Source: Nymphaea colorata (Eukaryota; Streptophyta; Magnoliopsida; Nymphaeales; Nymphaeaceae). From it: DNA of 64,000 bases. The first letter of the stretch is position 1; the number at the start of each line of letters is the position of its first letter. The translations under genes and the position numbers were made by a program. The stretch spans positions 12,389,214-12,453,213 of the forward strand of contig NC_045143.1 of NCBI RefSeq assembly GCF_008831285.2. Reading direction: 5' to 3'. Below the pieces are notes generated by a model. That model was not told the DNA's origin, did no database searches, and worked only from the letters and a program-made list of their open reading frames with translations. Below, in pieces: positions 23,200-35,490 of this stretch.

Positions 23200-23875
23200 T
23201 GACCCAATATTGGATTCGTGCTTGATGGTCTACAATCTCATTCCATTTTCAAAAATTTTTCTTTCCTCATAAAAATATTTATTACAAAAATCTTAGATGT
23301 ATGTGATGGTAGGAATGCCTTTAGATGAATGTTGTGGTAGGAATGAATCATGTAGGATCAATGCTTTCATGCATCCACATTCACTTAACATCACAAATAA
23401 GCACAATCATATCTTTAAAAGAACTTAAACAAGATGAGATAGAGCTCTAATTATGTAGTAAACAAATTAGAGTAAAACCTCAAACCTACTTAAAGTCTTA
23501 AGAGAACACCAAAGTGGTTTCCAAAATGATTCCCCAAGCTTTCCAATTGACATTTATAAAGATTTGTCAGTTCTAATTTTCCTCAAAATGTTTAGCATTC
23601 TCAAGTAATTATTGAAGAATCTTTTCAAAAGTTTGAAACATCAAACTTTCAATATTTTTCTACACCGCATATAGAATGAAAAAGATGTTTAAGCCAAAAT
23701 GAAATGCATCAAGGATAAGCATAGCCCTTAGATTGATTACCCCCGGTAAAGGCACCGGGAACGGTCGATCATCGTACCGACGGGTGAGTCTCTTTCTCTC
23801 TCATTTTCAAAATAAAATCTCTTTTTTTAGCACTCCAAAACCAAAAAGAGAGTTTTGGGGATGTGAACACTATGT
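23200..23875 (+). repeat. Gypsy-type LTR fragment nested in the copia gag region
   Basis: The right part resembles the downstream end of the LTRs at 52289-57419 and (reversed) 37268-41233: GATTACC...GTTAAAGG, then TCGTACCGACGGGTGAGTC, then CTTTCTCT, and a terminal GGGATGTGAACA like the family end GGGGTGCGAACA. Orientation is the same as the right-hand gypsy element. The left boundary is uncertain. It separates gag from the zinc-knuckle and protease relics. Confidence 0.6.
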
Positions 23876-24009
23876 CTACAATACTCTCTTGCTTGAAGAA
23901 AATGAAGAAAAATTATGTATTCTGGTGATACCAATATAGATGAATCAATCAATGAGAGTGCTGAAAAGGTAGCATTCAACATATTTGTGAATAGAAGTCG
24001 TATGGAAAA

Positions 24010-25260
24010 AACATGAGGACCAGTCGACTAAACCAAAAGGGAAACCTCTGGTGGGTTCATACTACAACAAGGAAGATCATGTGCATGAGAAATGCTGGAA
24101 TTCATGGTCAACCCAATACTAGAGGCGTTCAACATCCCAAGAAGCAAGGACCTATAGCACATATCACTCGAAGTGAAGAAAAGGAGAGTGAAATTACTCT
24201 CTTGACTATTGCTGAAATGATAAAAGGGATAGCAGCCGAAAAGCAAGCTCCAACAATAGGTTAATGAAAGCCGGTCATATATTAATTCAAATAACCCAAC
24301 TATTAATTCATGCTCTTGGATTGTTGATTCAGACATGTCTGAACACATGTCAAGCTTTCGAAGCAACTTAAAAAATTTGGGTGGGGAAATAGAAAATAAG
24401 CATGTTACTATTGTCAATGGCTCTTGTGTCGAAATAAGTGGCATAGGGAATACTGGTTTTTTTTTTTTGAAAACAAATTAGAACTTTCAACATGCTTAGT
24501 TTGTCTCTCAATTTACTATCTTTTATTAGGCTTAATAATTAAATTGCAAAGTTCTATTTTCCCTACAAATGTCATCTTTTAGGACAGGTTGATGAAGAGG
24601 ACGATCGGTGAAGGGAGAGAGGAACATGCTTGTACGTGATCTACCAAGGAAAGGCGAACATTGCAATGATTGCTAATTTTGTTTTTGACCGACACTTGGG
24701 GCAATGTAGATTAGGCCACTCAGCTAGTGGAATTTTTTGTATTTTTTTTCCTAATGCTTCATTAGACACTCATATTTGTGAGATTTGCCAATATGCCAAA
24801 ATGACTTGTCCTATATTTGACTTGTTTGAAACTATTGCAAGTAAGCCTTTCAAATTCGTGCATGATGATGTTTGGGGCCTCACCTCGGTTGTCTCTTATA
24901 ATAATTTCAAGTATTATTTGTCATTTCTTGATTATTATTCTAGGACTACTTGGTTATATTTACTAAACTCCAAAGTTCAAGTTTTCGAAAAGTTTACTAT
25001 TTTTATAACATGATCAAGAATCAATTTAATTCTTGGATCAAAACTTTGAAAACTGATAATGGAATAGAGTTCAAAAAACAAGTTTTTTGGTGATTTTGAA
25101 AATTAAAGTGGCATGGTGCATCAATTTTCTTGTGTAAAAACTCCTCAGCAAAATGAAATTGCTGAAAGAAAAATCACCATATACTTGAAATTTCTAGATC
25201 GTTACTTTTTCAATCTAATGTTCCCAAACATTTTTGGAGCGAAACTATTATGACACATGT
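24010..25260 (+). pseudogene. copia protease and integrase relic
   Basis: Near 24310-24450 a frame reads SSWIVDSDMSEHMSSF, the decayed protease site of the W-x-x-D-S/T-G-A type. From about 24690 come LGQCRLGH, CEICQYAKMT (zinc-binding CxxC end of the GAG-pre-integrase region), then FKFVHDDVWG and YYSRTTWLYLL of the integrase core, and after a stop at about 25013, TLKTDNGIEF and TPQQNEIAERK, which hold the later catalytic Asp and Glu positions. Several stops and frame changes. Confidence 0.85.
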
Positions 25261-25639
25261 TATTTGATAAATTGAACTCCAAGTTGCAGCTTAGGAGGAA
25301 AACCACCTCTTCATATGTTAACAAGACGTGAATTTAACATCAAACACTTGATGGGGGCTACAACATTGATGAAAAACATATGTACATCTCAAGAGATGTC
25401 AAATTTGATGAAACCGTTCCATTTTTTGAGGACAGCCATGCCAAGGAAGATCAATCAAGGAAGCCAATGTTGCCAAATATTAGTGCTTCCGATGATCTGA
25501 ACGAAATCATTACTAGCCACTATAATGAACCAAGAGAAATCCTTGAGCAGACTTCCATTGAAAGCAACAACTCCATTGAACCTGAGAGTAGGACAACTGA
25601 GAATCTTGCACTTAGAAGATCCCAAAGAGATCGATAACC

Positions 25640-27100
25640 ACCAAGCCACTTGAGAGACTACGTCACATATAAAGCCATGAGACATCCTATTGAAAAACAA
25701 GTTACTGTCAAAATTTTTTCCAAAACCCATACTGCCTTCTTTACCATGTTAGAGATAGAATCAGAACCTAGTACATATGAAGGAGCCAACAACAAACCTG
25801 TTTGGTTCAAGGCTATGCAAGAGGAGCTTGATGCTTTACATAAAAACAAGACCTGGGAATTAATTGTCTTTCCGAAGAAAAACTTGCAGCGAGGTGTAAA
25901 TGGGTTTACAAGACCAATTCAATAGTGATGGAATGGTAGAAGTATATGGGGCCAAGCTCGTTGCCAAAGGGTACATGCAAACACAAGGTCTAGATTATGA
26001 GGAAACATTAGCTCTTGTTGCAAAAATGAACAATGTTTGTACTTTACTTTTTATAGCCTACAACTATGATTGATCTTTATCACAATTAGATGTGTAGAAC
26101 ACATTTTTACAGGGAGAGTTAAAAGAAGAACTCTACATGAAATGCCCTCCTAGTTTTCCTCTTTAAGATTCATCTCTTGTATGTAAACTTCGAAAAGCAA
26201 TCTACTAAAGCCTCACACCTCAAGTTGAGTAAAACTCTTGAACAACACAATTTTACAAGAAGCAAAGCTGACAACTCATTGTTTTTCAACAGAAACAACA
26301 TCAATATATTCTGGTATTGATCTATGTAGATGACATTATTGTGACATAGAACAATAGTCTCAACATCAAAGAAACCAAGGAGCTTCGTAAAAGGATGTTT
26401 GACATCAAGGACTTGGGTGAACGAAGATATTTTTTGAGCATAGAAATTGCTTAATCCAAGAGAGGTTTACATGTCATAAAGGAAATATGTCACTGACCTA
26501 TTGAAGGACACAAAAGACGCTTGGATGTTGACCAGTGGATGCCTCTGTGACAGTCGGGGCAAAGGAAAATGCCATTGAAAGGAAGAAGTTTTCTGACATT
26601 TCAAGATATCAATGTTTGGTAGGGAGACTCATTTATCTTATAGCCACGAGACTGGACATAACATCTACTGTAAACCAGCCAGTCAACATAGGCATAATCT
26701 GAACGAAGAACATTGAAAGATGATAGAATTCTAAAATACTTGAAAAAGTCTCCTGCTCATATTGATAGGAAATCAACTATAGGCTATTCAATATATGTTG
26801 GTGATAACCTTGTATCCTGGTACCATAAGAAACAAAAATATATCTCATTCCAGCACAGAGGAAGAATACATGCCTGTGGCCACTACAACTTATGAAATTG
26901 CATGAATTAGAGCTACAGTAACAGAAATTGGACTTGAATTCAGCTCTCCTACTCCAATGTATTGTGACAATCAAGCTGCCACATATATTGCCGCAAATGC
27001 AGTTTTTCATGAGAGGACAAAACATATAGAAATTGGTTGTCATTTTGTGAGAGAAAAAGTTCATAATGGAGAAATTTGTACTTCATATACTCATAGTTGA
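25640..27100 (+). pseudogene. copia reverse transcriptase / RNase H relic
   Basis: Begins with WFKAMQEELDALHKNKTWEL, the usual start of copia RT, continues through a frame with LDV then FLQGELKEELYMKCPPS near 26086-26150, and keeps the catalytic box as YVDD at 26323-26334. The RNase H end reads [20 protein letters not shown] then [14 protein letters not shown] near 26960-27060. Many in-frame stops; inactive. Confidence 0.88.
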
Positions 27101-27203
27101 AATCAACTTGTTGGCTGGCTAGCTAGCTATATCAAGAAAAGGAATTAGCTAAGTTCTTAGCAAGTCGAGGTGCTACAATGTCTACACTCCACTTGAGAGG
27201 GAG

Positions 27204-27483
27204 TGAAGAGAAGCTCGCTAAGATTCATGCAATGTGTCAATATCCTCCTTCCATTTGTAAAATGATTGAGTTGCCTTTTTTGCATTGTTAACATTGAGGA
27301 ATTATTGTTGCCTTATTGTTGCCATCATCTTACTATTTCCTCAACTTGCTATATATTTTGTAACAAATTGAAGGACATAAGAAAAGAAGCTACGGACTCT
27401 GCATGAATTGTTTTGTGGATGTTGGATCTATGATATGAACCATGAAAATTGTGTTTTCCTTCTCTTTCTCATAAAATTCTTTA
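27204..27483 (+). repeat. Right (3') LTR of copia element
   Basis: Starts TGAAGAGAAGCTCGC right after a purine-rich tract and ends ...TTCTTTA. Matches the left LTR with scattered substitutions and small indels. Confidence 0.8.
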
Positions 27484-30461
27484 TCTACATTGCATCATAT
27501 CCCTCTATGATTCATCAAAACACCAAATAGATAGGTGTTCTTCTTTGCATCTCTTTTTATAGGCGTGCCTGGAGTCGGTCTATAGTCTATTCTATTTTCT
27601 ATTATATCTCTATTGTTTCTTCCTTTTTTTTTTTTCAGATGTTGAATGGTATATTTCTTCTAGTTGTTGTGGGTATTGATCTGAGTTTTTGCAGTGATTT
27701 AAAGATTTTGCAAGAGAAGAAATTGATGGGTTCAACTTACCCATCGGCTTCATCTTGTTATTCACCTTCTAGTCACCGTTTTCTACACAGTTTGATCTTG
27801 TTTTATGATTACGACATGATTTAGGCATAGATAGGGTAATTAATTAGACATATATTATTATATATGTTTGATGTATAATATGGGTAATGTTTAAAATACA
27901 TGAAGGGAAATGGGTGAGAGCTGGTGCATGGCATCATCACTGCTTCTGGTCAACTCTCTCTTTTTTCTAACCTACTAACTTTAACATATAAAGTTTAATT
28001 TTCCTTGAAGTTTCTTAATTGTGGGTCATGTATCGGTTTGCTTTTATGTTGCATACTTTTTGCATTTGCGCACCTTAGTCATCATGCACTGTCCATTGCA
28101 TACATGATGCAATATAGGATTTGCATATGCGTTGTCATAATTTTTCATGTATCTTACCAAGTTCAATCGGGATCTCCATGAGACCCAGCCATGGAGGTCA
28201 TCCTCCATGGAACGACCTTGTTGGAGATGCAAGGCATATAAGGAATCACGCGTTTAGTTTGAAGGCATGTTAGGCAGTATTAAAAGTAGTAGTTTCTTTA
28301 TTTTCATGCCACCATTTAGGGAGAGCGAGTTCTATGTACCATTCTGTGTACACAATGAGCGTTAGGCCAGAGGATGGACCCAACTACCGATATGTAAATA
28401 TTTACTTCAATGCCCTAACATTGCATTATCTCACACCCTTAGCATTTGAAATAATGATAGGGGTATGAGATAGCAATAAGGGTATGAAATAATGGCTATG
28501 AGATAACGATAAGGGTATGAGATAACGACACGAACGGGAAAAAAACAAAGACACTTCTTTGCTGCTCGAAGGAGTATATCAGTTATAACGACATGCATAT
28601 ATAGACTGACACAATTATTTGGTTTGTGCTTTATCGAACCCCTAAACCTTTGGTCACAACGTGGCATTATCACAGGCATATGCATGAAATTTTTGTGCAG
28701 CATGAGGCGTATATAACCCACTTTGCCATTTAGAAAGTTCCTATCATGTAGACATTTTACTTTTTTGTAATTATTTTATTTTATTTATTTCATTTTTGTT
28801 ATAGCATTTTCTTTTCTGGTGGTATGTTACTTAGTGCGTCCTTTTCAAAAGTTACATTAGTTATGATAAGTCACATATATTAAAAAAAGAAAAGGTCGTA
28901 TGGCATATATATTTTGAGGAATTATGTGCATGCATAAGGGTTTTCGTAAAGGCATGAGCTCTAGTGTTTTTTCTCTAAAGCACATGTGCATTGGAGATCT
29001 ACTCAAGTTGGATTTGCTGACTGCTAGCTCCATCATTCTCGAAGCCATTGCTCTCTAACCTATAGTTTGTTAACATTTAGAAAATTTTTCATGTTACTGT
29101 CAGTAATAGGATGCATCTGGTTAAGCTTAGAATCTGATTTTTATTATGTTTACTTCAGCCACCAATTGGTTTATAGATAGTAAAAGGTTTAGGCTGCTTG
29201 GTTTTGCTGCCGATTTAGGCTAGATGATTTACCAAAGAGTTGTTAGTTTCAATTTGCAATGGAATCTATTTTATTTCTTCATGTAGAACAGTATGCGTAG
29301 TTTTCATTTTAATTGTAATCGTGTAGTCAAGTTGTTATTTTAATTATTAGGATGATAATACTGTTGCATTCAGTATTCGATAGGCCGTACCATGTTCACA
29401 TATTTACATATGCATGGCCGGAATTCCTATCGGAATCCAGCCAGCCACCATTAAAACTGGCCTTGAGAGCCAGCTCTTGGCCTGGATCGTGAATAAGATG
29501 CTGCAATAAAATCACTTCAAGAGGAGACAGTTAATTACCAAATTAGAAATCTCATTGTCGTCATGCATTTAACTCATCAGGGTTGCATTTTGGTAGTTAT
29601 AGTTTTATTACGTTTTGGCATTGTGTTCTTGTGAATGCGTCTTGTATTTAATGGAACGTGTTATATGTGCAAGGCATATTGCATGCATTTTAGCTATAAA
29701 GCTGATAAAGGTGGCCTTCAAGGGGGTTGGTATAACAGATGGGGTGCGGGTCGGTAGGCTGCCAGTCTCCATTTTAAATTCCCGATGTATCAACTCTTTA
29801 TACTACAAAAGGGAGGCCGACCTATAAGTTGAAGCACAATGAGGGTGGCGCCCAATTCTGAAATACTAAAAGCAAGTCATGTACCTTATGGAAACGAGGA
29901 GCATGGTGAGAGCTTGAGAGTTCATAAAGGTGAGTCCTCATATGTTGAGGGCTGGACTAAAATGATAATGCACTTTAAGTTCGTCAGATTTTTACAGTTC
30001 ATTCAAGATCACGCCAGATATGGTTTGTTCTCGAAATCCTCTTCCTAAAATTCAAAGGCTGAGGTTTAGAAAGATAATCAATTAACAATTCGAATGGCCA
30101 TACAACCTTAATAAGAAGAAAATAAGTTAAGTGTCACCCAATTCATGCCAGCTCTTTATGGATTTAGACGGGATTTGACTTTGTCTTAGCTAGGATACTA
30201 ACTCATGAGCTTACATAGGAAATTAACCTAGGATTTAATTAGCCTAATTGGTTAACAAAGAAATCAATTACAATTAATAATTGAGCAACCTTAGTCAACC
30301 CATAAGGGAGGTCGACTAAGTGGTAGGGCCCCATTAGCTGACATAGGTGTCACACTGGGCAGCCATGGCTCCAGCCCAGCCCTAGGCATCGTCCTGTCAT
30401 TATTTTACTTAATTAATTTAAACATTAACTTACTAACTTATGATATCATTTTACTATCTAC
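27484..30461. other. Gene-poor DNA, nothing firmly recognised
   Basis: AT-rich with several ATGCAT-rich stretches. A short degenerate tandem array around GATAAGGGTATGAGATAAC lies at about 28440-28530. Small ORFs at 27639-27824, 29615-29827 and 29839-30048 show no family motif. It could be very old LTR-element debris, but no diagnostic domain was seen. Confidence 0.4.
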
Positions 30462-30470
30462 CATGCATTC

Positions 30471-30660
30471 AAGGGTGGTGCTAGGAATTTCTTCTTGCAA
30501 GGCTCCAACTATAGTTTCAAAATTTTAACAAGCATCAAAATATTTTTTTTAAAATTTTATATATGTTGCTATAATTTTTAAAATTTACATATAAATTTTC
30601 CAATTTTTTAAAGTCTGAGTGGGGCCCAAGACCCCTGCCCACCCCCTGCCTCCGCCTCTA
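30471..30660. mobile_element. Small non-autonomous element with 9-bp target duplication (MULE-like)
   Basis: CATGCATTC occurs exactly at both edges (30462-30470 and 30661-30669). The ends are imperfect inverted repeats: AAGGGTGGTGCTAGGA on the left against the reverse complement of CCTGCCTCCGCCTCTA on the right. Interior is AT-rich, no coding. A 9-bp duplication is typical of Mutator-like transposons; class assignment is inference. Confidence 0.65.
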
Positions 30661-31023
30661 CATGCATTCATATAGTTTAGGAAATTAACTTGCATTGCAT
30701 GCATCATTACTAACTTTGTGTACTGTTGTGTCATGTCCATGCAGTGTCGTGCCACATGTCCCGGTATTTCCTCATTCAAATGCAATGGTGGCCATGCATT
30801 GCATCACATTCCATTTCATGCACTTTCTAATTTAATTTGTTGCTAGTTCATATAGTAGCATTACATGCATACTATTTATTTAGGTTTGGGAAAGGTATTT
30901 TTCACTAAAAAATCGCATCAATAAAATGATTTCGTTTCCTTGGAGCGGTGCTTTATAAAGGTTGAACTCATAAATGCCAAGATAGCTTTGTTAATTTTTT
31001 TTGGTACTTTCGTAGGTTTGAAC

Positions 31024-31181
31024 AGTGGCGGATGGGCAATTGTTCACACCAGCATGTAAAATTTCTTTTATTTGTGTACTGATACTTCATTCATTTTTAC
31101 TGTTTTTGCATATAAGGTCTCTTAAAGTTTGAAATTTAAATTAAAAGTGCTCTTTAACTTGAAATTTCTAGCTTCGCCACT
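31024..31181. mobile_element. Possible MITE with CAGTGGCG / CGCCACTG ends
   Basis: CAGTGGCGGA at the left and TTCGCCACTG at the right are inverted copies about 158 bp apart with AT-rich DNA between. No matching flanking duplication was found, so this is only a candidate. Confidence 0.35.
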
Positions 31182-31782
31182 GGGATTAAATTATTTGTTT
31201 TGTCAGGATTCACATAATTAATGTACATAGGTTCATGTTACATGTTCTCTAGGTTCATTGTTTATCTGTTTGCTTAAATTTTCAATATTGTGCATGAGAA
31301 AGGAGTGAAAAGACAGGTAAGGTTTATTGGAATTATTCTTCCACTGTGACGTACTCCAATGTTAATCGCGTAAAGCGTGCAATATTGTAGCATACAACGA
31401 CATACATAAACCAATTACATAAATAAAAAAGAAAGGTGATTTCACTGCAATTTTGTCACTTGCCATAGAAAAGGTGATTTCACACCTTTGGTGGTCTGTT
31501 CCGAAGTTTTATCATGCTATGATGCACGACTTTTAGTTTTAGCCTTTCCTTTTGGAACCTTCCAGTTCATATAAATCTGTGCATCTTGTGCTTCCTTGCA
31601 TGGCTTCTCCCTCGGTCTTGTAAAAAATTATCTGCAGCAATCTTGAGTAAAGGCCGACATATTTGGAATAGCCCCACAGGAGGTCAATCCCTCCACCATG
31701 GCAAGGCGGCTGGACGGTTCTGCCATTTCCCGGTGCAATACTGGAAACAGACCATGGAGGCACTTATGTCACTGCACACGAA

Positions 31783-32080
31783 TTGAGTGGAGCTCGATCT
31801 CAGCTTGAACTCGACTTGAGCTCCATAGAACAGGCTTGAGCTCGACTCGTTAACTTGCTTCTGTTAAGCTTGTCTCATTTCTTTTAACTCATTTAACTCA
31901 TTCAGTTGCTATTTGTTTATCTATTCTCTCATTATATTTCCCTATTTGAGTTTAAATGAGTTGAACTCTTTCAACTCATATTTGACTCGTTCAACATTTC
32001 GAGCACATGACATTTGAACTCGAGCTTGTTTCATTCATAAACGAGTTGAGTTCGAGCTGTTTGACTCATTCTGAAGTACT
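31783..32080. repeat. Dispersed repeat, copy B (related to 2629-3000)
   Basis: Rich in GAGCTCGA/ACTCGT words, with TCTCATTTCTTTTAACTCA, then TTTAACTCATT, then TCGTTCAACATTTCGAGCAC: the same motif order as copy A. Boundaries approximate. Confidence 0.5.
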
Positions 32081-34599
32081 AGCATGGGATGCTGATGGCA
32101 TCCCTTTGGAAAGAGGGCCAATGCACCGGCTCATTCAGCCTGTGCTGGTGAAAGTGATAGCGTGAAAACCTGGTGTTCAAGGGTGACCAGCTCCATCCTC
32201 ACTGTAAACCTATTTCCGAACCATCATCATTTTACAACCTGCCATTATTGTGGAATCTGGACACTAAGCCAGCATCAGGACCTAATTTTCTTGGGATGTA
32301 TTACAGCAGAAAGATCACACTGGTATCTCTCATATCCTATTAATAGTTTCAACAACAACAATTTACATTTCAAATCAGAAACAACTCTTTAGGTGAAATG
32401 ATTTGAAAGTAACAGGAGCATTTATGGTGATCACTGACAATGATGAACTTAAGCAATGTTTTTATTGTTGAACAATGATTGCATGGCCAAAATGAGATGC
32501 ACATAATAGAGCACACTTGACATGAGCACACACTTATGGCAATGCACATAAGTAGGCATTAATAGATTCACAATAGCAATCCATATAATAAGCATTCAGA
32601 TATGCATGTCAAAAGGAAATCAATTTCTATACTACCAACATGAGCAGGTCAATGATAGTGATGCACAAAAATAGAAGCATTCCTCTATTCACTAGCAGTG
32701 ACGAATGTAGCAAAGTGCTCAAAGATTTAATGAAAAAAAAATTAATGAAATAGTGATTATTATATATTTACCACCCATTCTAGGGACTTAGTTTAGGAAG
32801 GAGAACAGTTGAGCTTAATGTTGGCAGCCTTCACATAAAACGAGTAGGCCCTATCATTTAAAGTGAAGGCCATGACATGGCTTATGGCTATACCCAACAT
32901 ACTTATTTTGGTGTACTCCTATAATTTCCTATGTGATTGTTAAGGTCCTACACCCTCTAAATTTAAACTTACATTTACACATGTAAATGGCCTTCATTAT
33001 ATTGAACAAGTCCTTGATATTTCAACGAAGTCAAATAATCAGTGTGGGAATACATCAAAGAATTTAGCAGGTCCACACTATTTTGGTTTACACTCCTACT
33101 TGTAGCCATTGGCTACCTCGACTGCTTTAGTGTGTCTCCACCTTTTCAAGGGCATCTGTCCTTCACTCATTTAGTCTCCCACATTTTTTGGAGTTTTATT
33201 TATTTTTATTTGTCATGCAACCTATCTAGTATTGATGGGGCATATCATTGAATTTCATTAGGATATCATGCAACAAGGTAAATCTTCATGTTAAAAAACT
33301 CCATTGCAAGAATAGGTTTGCATTTGTGATGCATAGTAGTCAATCACTAGACAAAATGTAATATCCCTTCATTGCATCTTGGTGGAATTGACTCAACTTT
33401 TTGAGTGCATCCTTCTCTTGCTGCTCTTTAATTCCATAAAATTAAATCAACAGTACCAAAGTTGGTATTGCTATTTGTGAAGACACAATTTTTTCAACTT
33501 TTAGGGTTAAAGCAAGCATTTCATAGGCTAAACCAAAAATCACGGAACTATGAAAATTGCCATGAAGTGACTCCATATCTAAATTGCTTAGGGAGAACAT
33601 CGTCTTGATTTGATGTAGCTATTGGTGCATATGTTTGTCATTTAAATTTTTGTGATTTATAAAGCATGACTCTAGACATGGACGTGACTGCTATGCTAAC
33701 GACTCAATGAAGATGCTCTAAGGCCACTTATACTTTGGCATGAGGTGTGTTTATATGCAAAATCTTTGGGAACTTTGCACGTGACATGACTTGATGGGAG
33801 AAAATTGTTCTTGCCTCCATTCCAAGGAAATATAAATGAGACACATCCTATTGATATGAAGTTGAGCTATTTCTGACACATTTACCAAAGGTAACCAAAC
33901 TAATGACAAAACTATATGCTTAATGCCTAAATAACCAAGTGTCATGCTTTATACCTGATTTGCAATGTGAAATGGAAGATGCACATGCTCCTAAGTTTTT
34001 GAAAAAGGAATTAATTTAAATACTAAGGGAACCCATAGGGTATTGGCTAGAGAATTAACTTAAATGTTTTTTTTGTCATTGGGTTCACAACATGAAGTCC
34101 TATGACTACACGATGTATACAACGTGGTTTTAAAAAAGGCATTTGAGAAAACAAGTAGGAAATTAAATTGGAAGATGAAAATTGCAAGCAAATTTGAATT
34201 GATTTAGAAACAAAATTTGGAAATGATGATGTGAAGTTGGATAGAAGAAGATTATGCTGAACCTATTTGGCTTCTGAGAGGATGACACACATGTGTGGTG
34301 ACATTCGTGTTAATGCAACATGTGAAAGATTAAAAGCCAATAGTGTGCACAATAACAAACTATTTCACAAATTTGAATGTTGAAAGCAGACTATATTTGA
34401 TGCATTCATAGGCTAAAGCAGGAAATCTCCAGTCTCCACTATAATGAGCTTGATTACATATTACATCGTGTAGTAGAGCATGAACAAAGAATAAACAATA
34501 TAGCATTGCGAACACATGAAGATCACAAACTAAAAGATGGAGATGTATGCAAGTTATGGCTTGTTTGATGGTACTAAATTGCCAACAATATGGTCTCAT
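32081..34599. other. Gene-poor DNA, nothing firmly recognised
   Basis: No family motif seen in ORFs at 32162-32392, 33042-33251 or 33751-33945. The stretch from about 34380 leads into the FAR1-type relic and may hold its unrecognisable upstream part. Confidence 0.4.
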
Positions 34600-35490
34600 G
34601 TGTTGCAGAATAGAAACTACCACACACAAAGTTGCATATTTGGTGGTGCATTTTTGTATAACTAGATGATAGAGATTTTTCTTTTGTTGTTTTCACATTT
34701 TACCGAGGCAATGAATGAGGTGCACTCACAAGTGATGTTGACTAATGTTGATAATGGAATTGTTGACAAATGCATATCATTGGCTTTATTTATGATACAT
34801 TCGAACATGCAACAAAACATACATGGCATGTTTTCGACAAAAAGCTTGGGTTCAATGATTGCTTATCAAAGTGCATGCTGAAGTCACAAGATGAAGAGCC
34901 TATCTTATCATCATGGAAGGAAATGAGTGATTAATACAGTTAGAAGATAACAACTGGTTGGAAAGGTTGTATGTTGACAAAAAGAAGTGTGTTATAGCAT
35001 ACAATTGATAGTATTTTTGTTATGCATGATATCCTTAAGAAGAACCTTTACTCATGTTTGACAATTTTTTGATTTTTTAGTCAATATGAAGTTGGTAGTG
35101 GTAATGAGTTATAGTTAGATTGCAAGGTATTCCCCATAGTTCCAATGACAATGGAGATGAAGTTGTCGGTATATGCTATGAATTTATACACACTCACTAT
35201 GTTCAAGTAGGTTAAAATTGTATTTGTTAAAGCTATTGACAGTTTGCTTGATGTAATTGCATGCAATGACAATATACACATATATCAAGTTGGGGCATGC
35301 ATGGTGACATACAACATAGAAAGTGACACTATTCAATGCTCATGTAGGAAATTCCAATTTAGCAGTGTTCTTTGCAGGCATGCATTCAAATTATTGATGC
35401 AAGAAAACACCAATGACATACATGAAAAGTGCAAGGTGCAACAACAGACCAATAACTCTAAGAGTGAGTTTTTGGGTAATTTGTAATACT
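34600..35490 (+). pseudogene. FAR1/FRS or MULE transposase relic
   Basis: Near 34620-34665 a frame reads HTQSCIFGGAFLYN, followed by EAMNEVHSQVMLTNVDNGI (34700-34760), matching the MULE transposase core of FAR1-related proteins (second catalytic Asp region). Frameshifts and stops follow. At 35220-35400 a frame gives KAIDSLLDV...HIYQVGACMVTYNIESDTI and then a SWIM zinc finger, CSC (35337-35345) and CRH (35373-35381), i.e. CxC...CxH. The upstream FAR1 DNA-binding domain was not found. It may be a decayed FAR1-RELATED SEQUENCE gene or a Mutator-type transposase. Confidence 0.75.

Larger units (their letters stand above)
22249..27483 (+). mobile_element. Degenerate Ty1/copia LTR retrotransposon
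   Basis: Rightward element of about 5.2 kb. The LTRs are 22249-22518 and 27204-27483. Order between them: primer site, gag, CCHC and protease relics, integrase, reverse transcriptase, RNase H, purine-rich tract (GAGAGGGAG before 27204), i.e. the copia order with integrase before RT. All domains carry stops and frameshifts. Flanks are TCTCC on the left and TCTAC on the right, a possible decayed 5-bp target duplication. A foreign gypsy-type LTR fragment interrupts the gag region. Not capable of making its proteins. Confidence 0.9.

Noticed and set aside
24028-24444. 138-codon leftward ORF across the copia protease relic
   Set aside because: It is antisense to recognisable protease and zinc-knuckle remains.
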